From contig JACRMM010000048.1 in NCBI GenBank assembly GCA_016214985.1, positions 1 to 64,000 on the forward strand: 64,000 nucleotides of DNA. Direction: 5' to 3'. Shown in pieces: positions 25,396 to 32,449 of the stretch. The position numbers and the translations under genes were made by a program. Origin of the DNA: Deltaproteobacteria bacterium. GTDB taxonomy: Bacteria; Desulfobacterota; Deferrisomatia; Deferrisomatales; JACRMM01. Numbering within the stretch: position 1 is the first letter of the stretch; each line of letters starts with the position of its first letter. The notes under the pieces were generated by a model. It saw nothing but the letters and a program-made list of their open reading frames with translations, did not search any database and was not told the origin of the DNA.

Positions 25396-25757
25396 TTGGA
25401 CCTCACCGCCTGATAGAACGACCATAGTTTTGCGCCCACTCCATCGCTCGCCTGATCGAGGGCGACGTAGTCGTCCTGGCTCAGATATCCCAGGCTGTGG
25501 GCAAAGTGGAGTAGGTACTTAACCTCGGCTAACGATCCGATGCTGATGTTCAGGAACTGGATCAGCTCTTTCTCCCCTTTGCGTGAGTACCCTTCTACGA
25601 TGTTTGTGGGGACAGACAAAGCAGCACGCCTCAGCTGACCGGGGGTAAGGCCATAGCGCTCTTCTTTCGGAAACGTCTCGGCAGCCCGATACACGGTCCG
25701 CGCCAACCCATCCGAAAAACTCCAGACTTCGAGCTTCCGCCACCGTTCGTTCGCCAT
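25392..25757 (-). CDS. Four-helix-bundle protein of the 23S rRNA intervening-sequence (S23) family, copy B
   Basis: A 121-residue helical protein with the family core 'QLRRAALSVPTNIVEGYSRK' (about residues 42-61), 'FLNISIGSLAEVKYLLHFAH' and an N-terminal 'RKLEVWSFSDGLARTVY'. It is closely similar to copy C at 28.4 kb. It lies between inverted octamer arrays. Upstream, the second wecB copy stops being recognisable exactly at the array; downstream, its TGA overlaps the deacetylase GTG. It therefore occupies the place where the epimerase C-terminal half would be expected. Function unknown. Confidence 0.9.
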   Translation of the reverse strand: MANERWRKLEVWSFSDGLARTVYRAAETFPKEERYGLTPGQLRRAALSVPTNIVEGYSRKGEKELIQFLNISIGSLAEVKYLLHFAHSLGYLSQDDYVALDQASDGVGAKLWSFYQAVRSK

Positions 25758-25810
25758 GCGTCGCTTCGCTCCGCGCTGGTCCGCTCGGCGGCTTGACTGC
25801 GAGGCTGTCT

Positions 25811-25836
25811 AACCGCCCAACCGCCCAACCGCCCAA
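25811..25836 (-). repeat. Octamer array, 5' side of four-helix-bundle cassette B
   Basis: Three perfect units of AACCGCCC/CCGCCCAA on the plus strand, abutting the last recognisable codon of the broken wecB. It is inverted relative to 25329-25387. Confidence 0.9.
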
Positions 25837-26361
25837 GGTTGTCGATCATCACGTGGCCGACCAAGTGGATCATCGCCGGGCTCTTCCCCTCCCGCAGAAG
25901 GTTCGCGACGCCGCTCTCCTCCGTTACAAAGAAGTCGTCGGAGATGGCATCGGTCACCATGCGGTTGATCTCCTCGGGCATGGCGAGATCGAAGCTCCGG
26001 AGCCCCGCCTCCACGTGGTCCACCCGGATGCCGAGCTTCTTCGCCACGACGCTGCACGCGAGCGTCGAGTTGACGTCGCCGACGACCACGACCGCGTCCG
26101 GCTTCTCTTCGAGGCACACCGGCTCGAAAGCGACCATGATCCGCGCCGTCTGCGCCGCGTGGGACCCGGAGCCCGCGTTCAGGAACCGGTGGGGCGCCGG
26201 CAGGCCCAGATCGTCGAAAAAGGCCTGCGACATTTCCCGGTCGTAGTGCTGGCCCGTGTGCACGATGCGGCACTCCACCTCGGGGTGCCGCAGCGCCTCG
26301 CGGTAGATCGGCGCGATCTTCATGAAGTTCGGCCGCGCGCCGGCATGAGAAGAACTTTCAC
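25837..26361 (-). pseudogene. wecB: Broken UDP-N-acetylglucosamine 2-epimerase (frameshift at the start, C-terminal half missing)
   Basis: A GTG at 26361 with a GGAG upstream opens MKVLLM, after which the frame shifts: one base fewer than needed gives P-A-R-G-R-T-S-stop. In the next frame the epimerase continues as 'AGARPNFMKIAPIYREAL', 'HTGQHYDREMS', 'VVGDVNSTLA', 'DHVEAGLRSFD' and 'HLVGHVMIDNL', about 175 residues. It then runs straight into an octamer array. The second half, with the TDSGGIQEE motif, is absent. It belongs to the epimerase subtype usual in exosortase-A loci and differs from the intact copy at 2.2-3.3 kb. The frameshift could be a sequencing error; the truncation could not. 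Confidence 0.88.
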
Positions 26362-26379
26362 GCTCAACTCCGTTTCGAT

Positions 26380-26462
26380 CGCTGGGCAGCTGGGCCGTGG
26401 GGCTGCTGGGCTGCTGGGCTGTCCGGCCGCCTCGCCGCCTCGCCGCCCAGCCGCCAGGCCAC
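26380..26462 (-). repeat. Palindromic octamer pair between broken wecB and the GspE-like gene
   Basis: Left arm about 26380-26417 (GGCTGCTGGGCTGCTGGG) and right arm about 26425-26462 (CCGCCTCGCCGCCTCG) are approximately complementary with a very short loop. No reading frame of interest is enclosed. Confidence 0.75.
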
Positions 26463-26467
26463 CTCAC

Positions 26468-28159
26468 CTACTTTATCCCCCTCACCTCTTCGTACGTCGT
26501 CATCCCCTCCACCGCCTTGACGAAGCCGTCTTCGAGGAGCGTTCGGAAGCCAGTGGAGTGGGACTCCTTCTCCAACTCCTCCTGGGAAGCGCCGGCGACG
26601 ATGAGGTTTCGAAGCTGGTCGTCGGGTACGAGGAGCTCGAAGATGCCCAAACGGCCTCGGTAGCCGGTCATGCCACAGGTCCGGCACCCGACGGCCCGGT
26701 AGAGTCGCGGGTTCTCCTTGCCGGTCGCCCGGCGAAGCTCGTCCTTCACCGGCTCGGGCGGCTCGAAGGACTCGAGGCACGACGGGCACAGGCGCCGCAC
26801 CAAGCGCTGCCCCACGACCGCGGCGAGCGCCGAGTAGAGCATGAAGGGCGGGATCCCCTGCTCCAGGATCCGCGGGATCGACCCGATGGTGTGGTTGAAG
26901 ACCATGCGGGCGAGCACCAGGGTCTTCCCCAGCGCTGCCTCGACGGCGATGCCGAGCACCTCGGGGTCGGAGACGTCGCCCACCATCAGGTAGTCCACGT
27001 CCTGACGGATCAGCGCCTTCAGCCCCTGCGCATAGCCGATGCCGGCTCGCTCGTTCGGCTCTGCCTGGTTGATGTCGGAGAGCCGGTTCTTGATCGGGTT
27101 CTCGTAGCTGACCGTCGCCTTGGAGGATCGCTTGAGTTGGTTCAGCGTCGCATAAATCGTGGAGGTCTTGCCACTGTCCGGCGGACCAAGCACGAGGATC
27201 AATCCGCGCTGGGCCTGTATGATCCGCTGGAACCGCTCGGACATCTCCGGCGCCATGCCGAGGTTCTCGAGGCGGAGCTCTTCCTTCGAGAACGGCTGCT
27301 GGAAGGTGAGCACAGCCTGCTCGCCGTTGAGCACTGGGAAGGTGGCCACGTCGATGTCGTAGAACTGGTCTTCGGAGCGGACCCGGAAGTACCCCTGAAG
27401 GGGGATTCGCCGCTTGAGGATGTCCATGCCCCCGAGGATCTTCAGCCGGTTGACGAGGTTCTGGCTGTACTCCTTGGGCGGCGTGACGAGGGACTCCAGG
27501 AGCCCGTTCACCCGGAGCTTCACCTCCACCGACTCCTCGCCCGGAACGATGTGGACGTGGGTCGCCTTCTTGTCCAGGGCTGCGAGGATCACCGAATTGA
27601 TGATCTTGACGATCGGCGCCTCGGAGGCGGACTCGATCACCTCCTCGAGGTTCTCCTCCACCACAGCGCCCTGGGGACTGATGATCTCGAGATCGCGCTG
27701 GGCCTTGAGGTCGAGGGCCTCCTCCCACTTCGTCGTCGCCGGGAAGAGGTCGCGGAGCTTTCGCTTGATGCCGAACATCGAGGTGACGACCGGCGCGATC
27801 CGCAGGCCCGTCATGAATCGGAGCTCGTCGATGACCCGATAGTCGTGGGGGTTGGCCATGGCGACCGTGAGGGTCTTCTCGTGGACCTCGATCGGGAGCA
27901 CGAAGTTCTTCTTCATGAACTTCTCAGGAACGAGATTCACCGTCTCGGGAGCAATCGCGTACTTCTGGAGGCTGATCGCCGGCACCGACTGCTGCCGGGA
28001 GAGCAGGTACTCGAAGTCCTCGACCGTCACGTACCCCTTGCGGATCAGGACACTGCCCAGTCGCTCGCCGGACTTCTTCTGCTCCGCCACCGCCTCGGCC
28101 AACTGATCGTCGGCGACGAGTTTGTATTCCAGGAGGAGTTCGCCGATCTTTTTGGCCAT
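26468..28159 (-). CDS. GspE/PilB-like ATPase of the exosortase-A locus, with degenerate catalytic motifs
   Basis: A 563-residue protein with an N-terminal MshEN-like domain (about residues 1-150), a GspE N2 domain and a RecA-like ATPase. Walker A is GPPDSGKT (325-332), complete. Other motifs deviate: the Asp-box SDIHIEP is THVHIVP, the usual VEDPVE is SYENPIK, Walker B MVGE(I)RD is MVGDVSD (388-398), and the His-box ST(L)HTND is ARMVFNHT (about 416-424). The zinc-binding Cys pairs (CPSC, CRTC) are kept. GspE-like proteins normally power type II secretion or pili. Here it is more likely a regulatory or weak ATPase. The ATG at 28159 (MAKKIGELLLEY) fits homologues. Confidence 0.85.
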   Translation of the reverse strand: MAKKIGELLLEYKLVADDQLAEAVAEQKKSGERLGSVLIRKGYVTVEDFEYLLSRQQSVPAISLQKYAIAPETVNLVPEKFMKKNFVLPIEVHEKTLTVAMANPHDYRVIDELRFMTGLRIAPVVTSMFGIKRKLRDLFPATTKWEEALDLKAQRDLEIISPQGAVVEENLEEVIESASEAPIVKIINSVILAALDKKATHVHIVPGEESVEVKLRVNGLLESLVTPPKEYSQNLVNRLKILGGMDILKRRIPLQGYFRVRSEDQFYDIDVATFPVLNGEQAVLTFQQPFSKEELRLENLGMAPEMSERFQRIIQAQRGLILVLGPPDSGKTSTIYATLNQLKRSSKATVSYENPIKNRLSDINQAEPNERAGIGYAQGLKALIRQDVDYLMVGDVSDPEVLGIAVEAALGKTLVLARMVFNHTIGSIPRILEQGIPPFMLYSALAAVVGQRLVRRLCPSCLESFEPPEPVKDELRRATGKENPRLYRAVGCRTCGMTGYRGRLGIFELLVPDDQLRNLIVAGASQEELEKESHSTGFRTLLEDGFVKAVEGMTTYEEVRGIK

Positions 28160-28173
28160 GGGGAGGAACCTCG

Positions 28174-28318
28174 TTAGAGAGCTGGAAAGCTCGGAAGCGG
28201 GAAAGCTCAAAACAGCTAGAAAGCGAGCCAGCTAGAAAGCTAGAAAGCTAAAAACAGCTCGCAAGCGAGCAAGTTAGAAACAGCTCAAAAGCTGGCATGT
28301 TAGAAAGCTCAAGACAGC
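28174..28318 (-). repeat. Degenerate octamer array, 3' side of four-helix-bundle cassette C
   Basis: Plus-strand units of GCTAGAAA/GCTGGAAA/GCTCAAAA type, with CAGCTAGAAAGCTAGAAAGC at the core. It runs from near the GspE-like start codon to about 90 bases short of gene C. It is inverted relative to the array at 28777-28887. Confidence 0.85.
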
Positions 28319-28410
28319 CGTGACACTGGAAACCATCAGTCGGTTAGCTCTTACATCCAGTGATATGGGCCCTAAGTTTTTATTAATAATTCTACAGCAA
28401 CAACAAGGCC

Positions 28411-28776
28411 TCATACACTGCGAGCGATTTTGCCATAGAACGACCACAACATCCTGCCTAGTTCGTTGTATCGCCCTATCATTTCTTCATAGTCAACGTC
28501 ACATAGGTAGCCGATTCGGTGCACAAAATGCAACAAATACTTCACTTCAGCTAGTGAACCTAAGCTGATGTTCACAAAATGCCGGAGTTCTCGATCCCCT
28601 CTTCGTCCATATCCTTCTACGATATTCGTCGGAATCGACAACGCAGCCCGTCTCAGTTGGGACGTGGCGCCATACGCTTCTGCCCGTGGAAAGGATCGGG
28701 TGACTTCATAGACTCGACATGCGAGATCGTCAGCGACCCGCCAGACATCGAGCTTCACCCACCGATCCTGAATCAT
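28411..28776 (-). CDS. Four-helix-bundle protein of the 23S rRNA intervening-sequence (S23) family, copy C
   Basis: A 121-residue helical protein with 'VKLDVWRVADDLACRVYE' at the N-terminus, the core 'QLRRAALSIPTNIVEGYGRR', and 'FVNISLGSLAEVKYLLHFVH'. It is near-identical in layout to copy B and less like copy A. It is noticeably AT-richer than the neighbouring ATPase genes, which suggests recent arrival. Its ATG directly follows a TTTCC-type octamer array. The 90 bases behind its stop (28319-28410) are AT-rich and hold nothing recognisable. Confidence 0.9.
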   Translation of the reverse strand: MIQDRWVKLDVWRVADDLACRVYEVTRSFPRAEAYGATSQLRRAALSIPTNIVEGYGRRGDRELRHFVNISLGSLAEVKYLLHFVHRIGYLCDVDYEEMIGRYNELGRMLWSFYGKIARSV

Positions 28777-28887
28777 GCTTCCAGCTTCCTAGCTTTCCAT
28801 CTTTCCAGCTTCCTAGCTTTCCATCTTTCCAGCTTTCCATCTTTCCAGCTTTCCAGCCTCCTAGCCTCCTAGCCTCCTAGCTTCCTC
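28777..28887 (-). repeat. Octamer array, 5' side of four-helix-bundle cassette C
   Basis: Plus-strand units CTTTCCAG, CTTTCCAT and TAGCTTCC, then TAGCCTCC three times (CTAGCCTCCTAGCCTCCTAG). The ExeA-like ATPase stop codon (28861-28863) lies inside it, so the last residues of that protein (EEARRLGG) are repeat-encoded. Confidence 0.9.
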
Positions 28888-30501
28888 GCCTCTCTCAACA
28901 AACGTCCCAAAAAACGCCTCGTACTGCTTCTTCACCCCTTCGATTACCCGCAGGAGATCCGCCGTCAGGTGTTCCATGGCGTCGCGATGTGTGGTGAAGG
29001 AACCGGCGCGCCCGTTGGGCTTTTCCAGGAAGTAATTGGCGCCGGCGGCGAAGATCCGTCTCCTCAGGGTGGAGAGATCCAGGTCGCTCAGGTAGATGCG
29101 GGGCACGTGGGGGAGCTCCTCGGAGATCCGCGCGACCCTCTCCACATTGGACGAGTCGTCCTGCTCGGCGCCCAGTACCGCCACCGTGAACCACCCCGAA
29201 CGGCTGCCGTCTCGGAGGGCCTCGGAAAAGGCTCGATAGTCCCGGTGGACCTCGGCGTCGATCCGGCTCGCCTCGAAGGCCTCGGCCAGGGCATTCTGAA
29301 TTCGAGGGTCCGGGTCGTAGGCGTGCACCCGCAGGGCAGGGAAGCGGACCGCGCCGCCCACGGTCTCTCTCCGCACCCGCTCGAGCTGATCCAGGCGCTT
29401 CTTCCACTCGCCCTTGAGCTGGGTCACGCGCTCCCTGAACTCCTCCTCGCGCTTTTCGACATCGGCGACCCGGCGCGCCACCTCGAGCTCGCGGGACCTC
29501 AGGTCGCCCTCCTTCTTGGCGAGGTACCCCGCTCTCTCGGCCGTGCGACCCGGTCCAGGTCCGGGGACCGGCTCCCGGACCGCCTGAACCGTCACGGAGT
29601 CGAACCGCGCCTCAAGGGCGGCAACCTTCGCCCGAAGCTCTGCGTCCGCGTCTCGGGTCGCCGGCTCCGGGGGCGGCGCCTTCCCCTGCTGGTCCCGGGA
29701 GATCTGCGCCGCGACCTCAGCCACGATCGCATCGCCGATGATCCGCGTCTCGGCCACGTAGGCGTGAAGGAGCGCCGCATCACACAAGACGTTGATGAGG
29801 CGAGGAATGCCGCCGGTGGCCACGTGGATCGCGGGAATCACCTCCTCGGGGAAGACCGGCGCCTTCTCGGGATCCCGGCATACTTTGGAGAGGCGGTGGC
29901 GGACGTACTCGGCGACCTCCCCCGGCGTAAGGGCCCCCAGGTGATACCGGACCGTGGTGCGCTGCCGCAACTGCTCGAGCTCCGGGGACTCGATGAGGGT
30001 TCGCAGCCCCGGCTGTCCCACGAGGATGATGTGGAGGAGCTTCGCCTTCTCAGTCTCGAGGTTCGAGAGCATCCGCACGCCCTCGAGGCTCGACACGCCC
30101 AGGTCTTGCGCCTCGTCCACGAGGAGCACGCAGCTTCGCCCCTCGCGGAACCGCTCGATCAGGAAGTCGTTCAGGTTGGAGAGGAGAGAGGCCGTGCCGA
30201 GCCCCTCGGCGGTGAGCCCGAAATCTCGGAGGATCAGCTCAAGAAGCTCTTTGTAGGACACGTGGGTGTTGGTGACCTGGCTCAGCACCACGTTGTCCCC
30301 GAGGTTCGCGATCAGCGCGCGAAGCAGCGTCGTCTTCCCGGAGCCAACCTCTCCCGTGATCATGACGAACCCGCTCTTCGCCTCCACCCCGTACGTCAGG
30401 TGCGCCAACGCCTCCCGGTGCCCCCGGCTCAGGTACAGGAAGTCCGGGTCCGGCGTCAGGTTGAACGGCTTTTCGGAAAGGTCGAAGAACTTACGGTACA
30501 T
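28861..30501 (-). CDS. ExeA-like AAA ATPase of the exosortase-A locus, with a C-terminal receiver-like domain
   Basis: A 546-residue protein. Residues 1-270 form the ExeA/GspA-type ATPase: 'MYRKFFDLSEKPFNLTPDP', Walker A 'GEVGSGKTT' (50-58), Walker B 'CVLLVDEAQD' (124-133) and 'LVGQPGLR'. A long charged coiled coil spans about 290-395. Residues about 400-520 look like a response-regulator-type fold ('LRVHAYDPDPRIQNALAEAF', then 'FLEKP' near the end), but the phospho-acceptor position reads VAVLGAE, without the Asp. It probably organises the export machinery. The start at 30501 matches the family; the frame upstream is repeat sequence. The C-terminus ends within an octamer array. Confidence 0.87.
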   Translation of the reverse strand: MYRKFFDLSEKPFNLTPDPDFLYLSRGHREALAHLTYGVEAKSGFVMITGEVGSGKTTLLRALIANLGDNVVLSQVTNTHVSYKELLELILRDFGLTAEGLGTASLLSNLNDFLIERFREGRSCVLLVDEAQDLGVSSLEGVRMLSNLETEKAKLLHIILVGQPGLRTLIESPELEQLRQRTTVRYHLGALTPGEVAEYVRHRLSKVCRDPEKAPVFPEEVIPAIHVATGGIPRLINVLCDAALLHAYVAETRIIGDAIVAEVAAQISRDQQGKAPPPEPATRDADAELRAKVAALEARFDSVTVQAVREPVPGPGPGRTAERAGYLAKKEGDLRSRELEVARRVADVEKREEEFRERVTQLKGEWKKRLDQLERVRRETVGGAVRFPALRVHAYDPDPRIQNALAEAFEASRIDAEVHRDYRAFSEALRDGSRSGWFTVAVLGAEQDDSSNVERVARISEELPHVPRIYLSDLDLSTLRRRIFAAGANYFLEKPNGRAGSFTTHRDAMEHLTADLLRVIEGVKKQYEAFFGTFVERGEEARRLGG

Positions 30502-30508
30502 AAGAGTT

Positions 30509-30536
30509 CCCAGTTCAGGGTTCCGACTTCCCAGTT
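30509..30536 (-). repeat. Short heptamer array upstream of the ExeA-like ATPase
   Basis: Plus-strand GTTCCCA and GTTCCGA-like units directly before the first copy of the 57-bp element. Confidence 0.65.
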
Positions 30537-30593
30537 TATCCCCAGGATGGGGTGTATCCCGCGGGCCCATGGACGGGCAGGAGCGGGGCCCAG
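30537..30593. repeat. 57-bp dispersed element, copy 1
   Basis: Starts TATCCCCAGGATGGGG and ends GGGGCCCAG. The same 57 bases occur at 32381-32437 with a single mismatch. Internal complementarity (CCCC/GGGG and two GGGCCC hexamers) allows two small hairpins. It is embedded between a heptamer and an octamer array. Confidence 0.9.
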
Positions 30594-30620
30594 TGTCGAG
30601 TTCCAAGTTCAGCGGTGCCA

Positions 30621-30753
30621 GCCTTCTAGCCTTCTAGCCTTCTAGCCTTCTAGCCTTCTAGCCTTCTAGCCTTCTAGCCTTCTAGCCTTCTAGCCTTCTA
30701 GCCTTCTAGCCTTCTAGCCCTCTAGCGTACTAGCGTCCTAGCGTCCTAGCTTT
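30621..30753 (-). repeat. Octamer array with twelve perfect units
   Basis: GCCTTCTA repeats perfectly twelve times (30621-30716), then decays (GCCCTCTA, GCGTACTA, GCGTCCTA) up to the TAG stop of the sugar transferase gene at 30754-30756. The perfection of the core suggests recent expansion. Confidence 0.95.
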
Positions 30754-32142
30754 CTACCTCCCCTTCCCGAACAACACTACCTTCACCGTCTCGAAGATGA
30801 TGCTGAGATCCATCCAGAAGCCCATCCTCTTGATGTAGTAGAGGTCGTAGCGGAGCTTCTCGAGAGCGTCTTCGACGGTGGAACCGTAGCTGTACTTAAC
30901 CTGGGCGAGGCCGGTGACGCCAGGCCTGACGGAGTGGCGCTCAATGTAGTATGGAACTTGAGCCGCCAGCTGGTCCACGAAGAACGGCCGCTCCGGCCGG
31001 GGTCCCACGAAGCTCATCTCTCCTCGGAAGACGCTGATGAGCTGGGGGATCTCGTCGATCCGGGTCTTTCGGATAAAGCTCCCTACCCTCGTCACCCTCG
31101 GATCCTGCTCGGCGGCCCAGACGGGCCCGGTCGAGGTCTCGGCGTCCTGACACATCGAGCGGAACTTGAGGACTTCGAAGATGCGGCCGCCCTTGCCTAC
31201 CCGCTCCTGCCGGAAGAACACCGGTCCGGGCGAGTCGAGCTTGATCAGGAGGGGAAAGACCGCCCAGACCGGCAGGGCCACGATCATGCCCACGCCGCTG
31301 GCCAGGAAGTCGACAAGACGCTTCAGGAGCACGGTCAGGCGCCGCTTCGAGAAGCCGTCGGAGAAGATGAGGTCGCTCGGCTTCAAGTACTCCACGAGCA
31401 TGCGGCCGGCGAGCTGCTCGTAGCAGGCGCAGCCATCCTCCACCCGACACCCCGAGAGCCGAAGCTCGAGGAGCTCGCGGACCGGGAACTTGCCCCTGCG
31501 CTCCGCGATCGCCACGACCACCCGGTCCACGTCGGCTCGGCGACCGTGGCGTAGAATCTCGTCGAACCCCCCAAGGATCGGCGGCAGCCCCTCCGGGGTG
31601 GCCGCCGCGATAGCCGGATCGGCGGCAAGGCAGCCGACCACTTGGAACCCGAGCGTCCTTCGAGTCAGTGACTCGCCGTACACCTTGCGTGCCAGGTCTC
31701 CGGCCCCGACCAGGAGGATTCGCACCGAGAGCCCACGACTCGACAAGACGGCGGCGTAAGCGACCCGCCAGAGGACGACCACACCGAGGCCGATCGCGAC
31801 GAAGAGGAGGAACACCCCCCGCCCCAGAATCAAACTCGGGTAAACGTAGTACAAAAGCGCGAGCGCGATGCTCGCAATCCCCATCCCCTTGAGCAGACCG
31901 ATGAACAGCTCCCGGCGGCTGTTGAGGGCCTGGGGCTCGTAGAGGTCCGTGTAGTAGAACGAGAGCTGGGTGATGCTGACGACCAGGGCCATACGCAGCC
32001 CTTGACCGGGCTCCCGGAGTACGGTCCCCACCTCGGGGCCGAAGCGCACCGCCATGGCGGCCAGAAGGGCCAGGAGCACGATCCCCCCCTCCGAGACCAG
32101 CAAGGTCAGGTGGCGGGCTGTGATCGTGCGGCGAAGGGGCAT
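30754..32142 (-). CDS. epsB: Undecaprenyl-phosphate sugar phosphotransferase, exosortase-A type (EpsB)
   Basis: A 462-residue polyisoprenyl-phosphate sugar-1-phosphate transferase that starts repeat-unit synthesis on undecaprenyl phosphate. Four N-terminal membrane helices (about residues 10-130) precede a Rossmann-like CoA-binding domain ('RILLVGAGDLARKVYGE'). A fifth membrane segment ('FLASGVGMIVALPVWAVFPLL') follows. The catalytic domain has 'KLDSPGPVFFRQERVGKGG', 'FEVLKFRSM', 'RKTRIDEIPQLISVFRGEMS' and 'FVGPRPERP'. All catalytic residues are present. The gene is bracketed by two copies of a 57-bp element and by three tandem-repeat arrays. Confidence 0.93.
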   Translation of the reverse strand: MPLRRTITARHLTLLVSEGGIVLLALLAAMAVRFGPEVGTVLREPGQGLRMALVVSITQLSFYYTDLYEPQALNSRRELFIGLLKGMGIASIALALLYYVYPSLILGRGVFLLFVAIGLGVVVLWRVAYAAVLSSRGLSVRILLVGAGDLARKVYGESLTRRTLGFQVVGCLAADPAIAAATPEGLPPILGGFDEILRHGRRADVDRVVVAIAERRGKFPVRELLELRLSGCRVEDGCACYEQLAGRMLVEYLKPSDLIFSDGFSKRRLTVLLKRLVDFLASGVGMIVALPVWAVFPLLIKLDSPGPVFFRQERVGKGGRIFEVLKFRSMCQDAETSTGPVWAAEQDPRVTRVGSFIRKTRIDEIPQLISVFRGEMSFVGPRPERPFFVDQLAAQVPYYIERHSVRPGVTGLAQVKYSYGSTVEDALEKLRYDLYYIKRMGFWMDLSIIFETVKVVLFGKGR

Positions 32143-32150
32143 GGGAGCGT

Positions 32151-32232
32151 TGGGCGGCTAGGCGGCTAGGCGGCTAGGCCGCTGGGCCGCTGGGCCGCTG
32201 GGCCGCTGGGCCGCTGGGCCGCTGGGCCGCCG
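32151..32232 (-). repeat. GC-rich octamer array upstream of the sugar transferase gene
   Basis: AGGCGGCT repeats about three times, then switches to GGCCGCTG repeated about six times. It begins nine bases before the sugar transferase ATG (32142), so it covers the place where a leader and part of a ribosome-binding site would be. Confidence 0.9.
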
Positions 32233-32283
32233 AACCCCGAATCAGATCTCGGTGCGTTGCTCTCATGATCGCTTCCTCGCTGT

Positions 32284-32380
32284 TTCCGGGTTCCCAGTTC
32301 CCAGTTCCCAGTTCCCAGTTCCCAGTTCCGAGTTCTAGGATCCAGCATCCTAGCTTCCTAGCTTCCCAGCTTCCTAGCCT
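32284..32380 (-). repeat. Heptamer array followed by octamer array
   Basis: GTTCCCA repeats five times with one GTTCCGA (32284-32337); then TAGCTTCC/CAGCTTCC units (32347-32380) lead into the second 57-bp element. Confidence 0.9.
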
Positions 32381-32437
32381 TATCCCCAGGATGGGGTGTA
32401 TCCCGCGGGCCCACGGACGGGCAGGAGCGGGGCCCAG
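32381..32437. repeat. 57-bp dispersed element, copy 2
   Basis: Identical to 30537-30593 except for one C/T difference at the GGGCCCAYGG position. It is followed by CCTCCCAGCTTTCTAGC, in which the TAG stop of the tyrosine kinase gene lies. Confidence 0.9.
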
Positions 32438-32449
32438 CCTCCCAGCTTT

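Larger units (their letters stand above)
32143..32449. other. Intergenic stretch filled with repeats
   Basis: These 307 bases between the tyrosine kinase and sugar transferase genes contain an octamer array (32151-32232), about 50 unremarkable bases, a GTTCCCA heptamer array (32284-32337), a TAGCTTCC octamer array (32347-32380) and the second copy of the 57-bp element. No gene was found. Confidence 0.85.

Noticed and set aside
25793-28177. A 794-codon plus-strand frame opposite the GspE-like gene
   Set aside because: Antisense shadow; it also spans the broken wecB and an array, which no single gene would.
14220-28776. Diversity-generating retroelement built on the Avd-like four-helix-bundle proteins
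   Set aside because: No reverse transcriptase and no adenine-biased template/variable repeat pair was found in the window.
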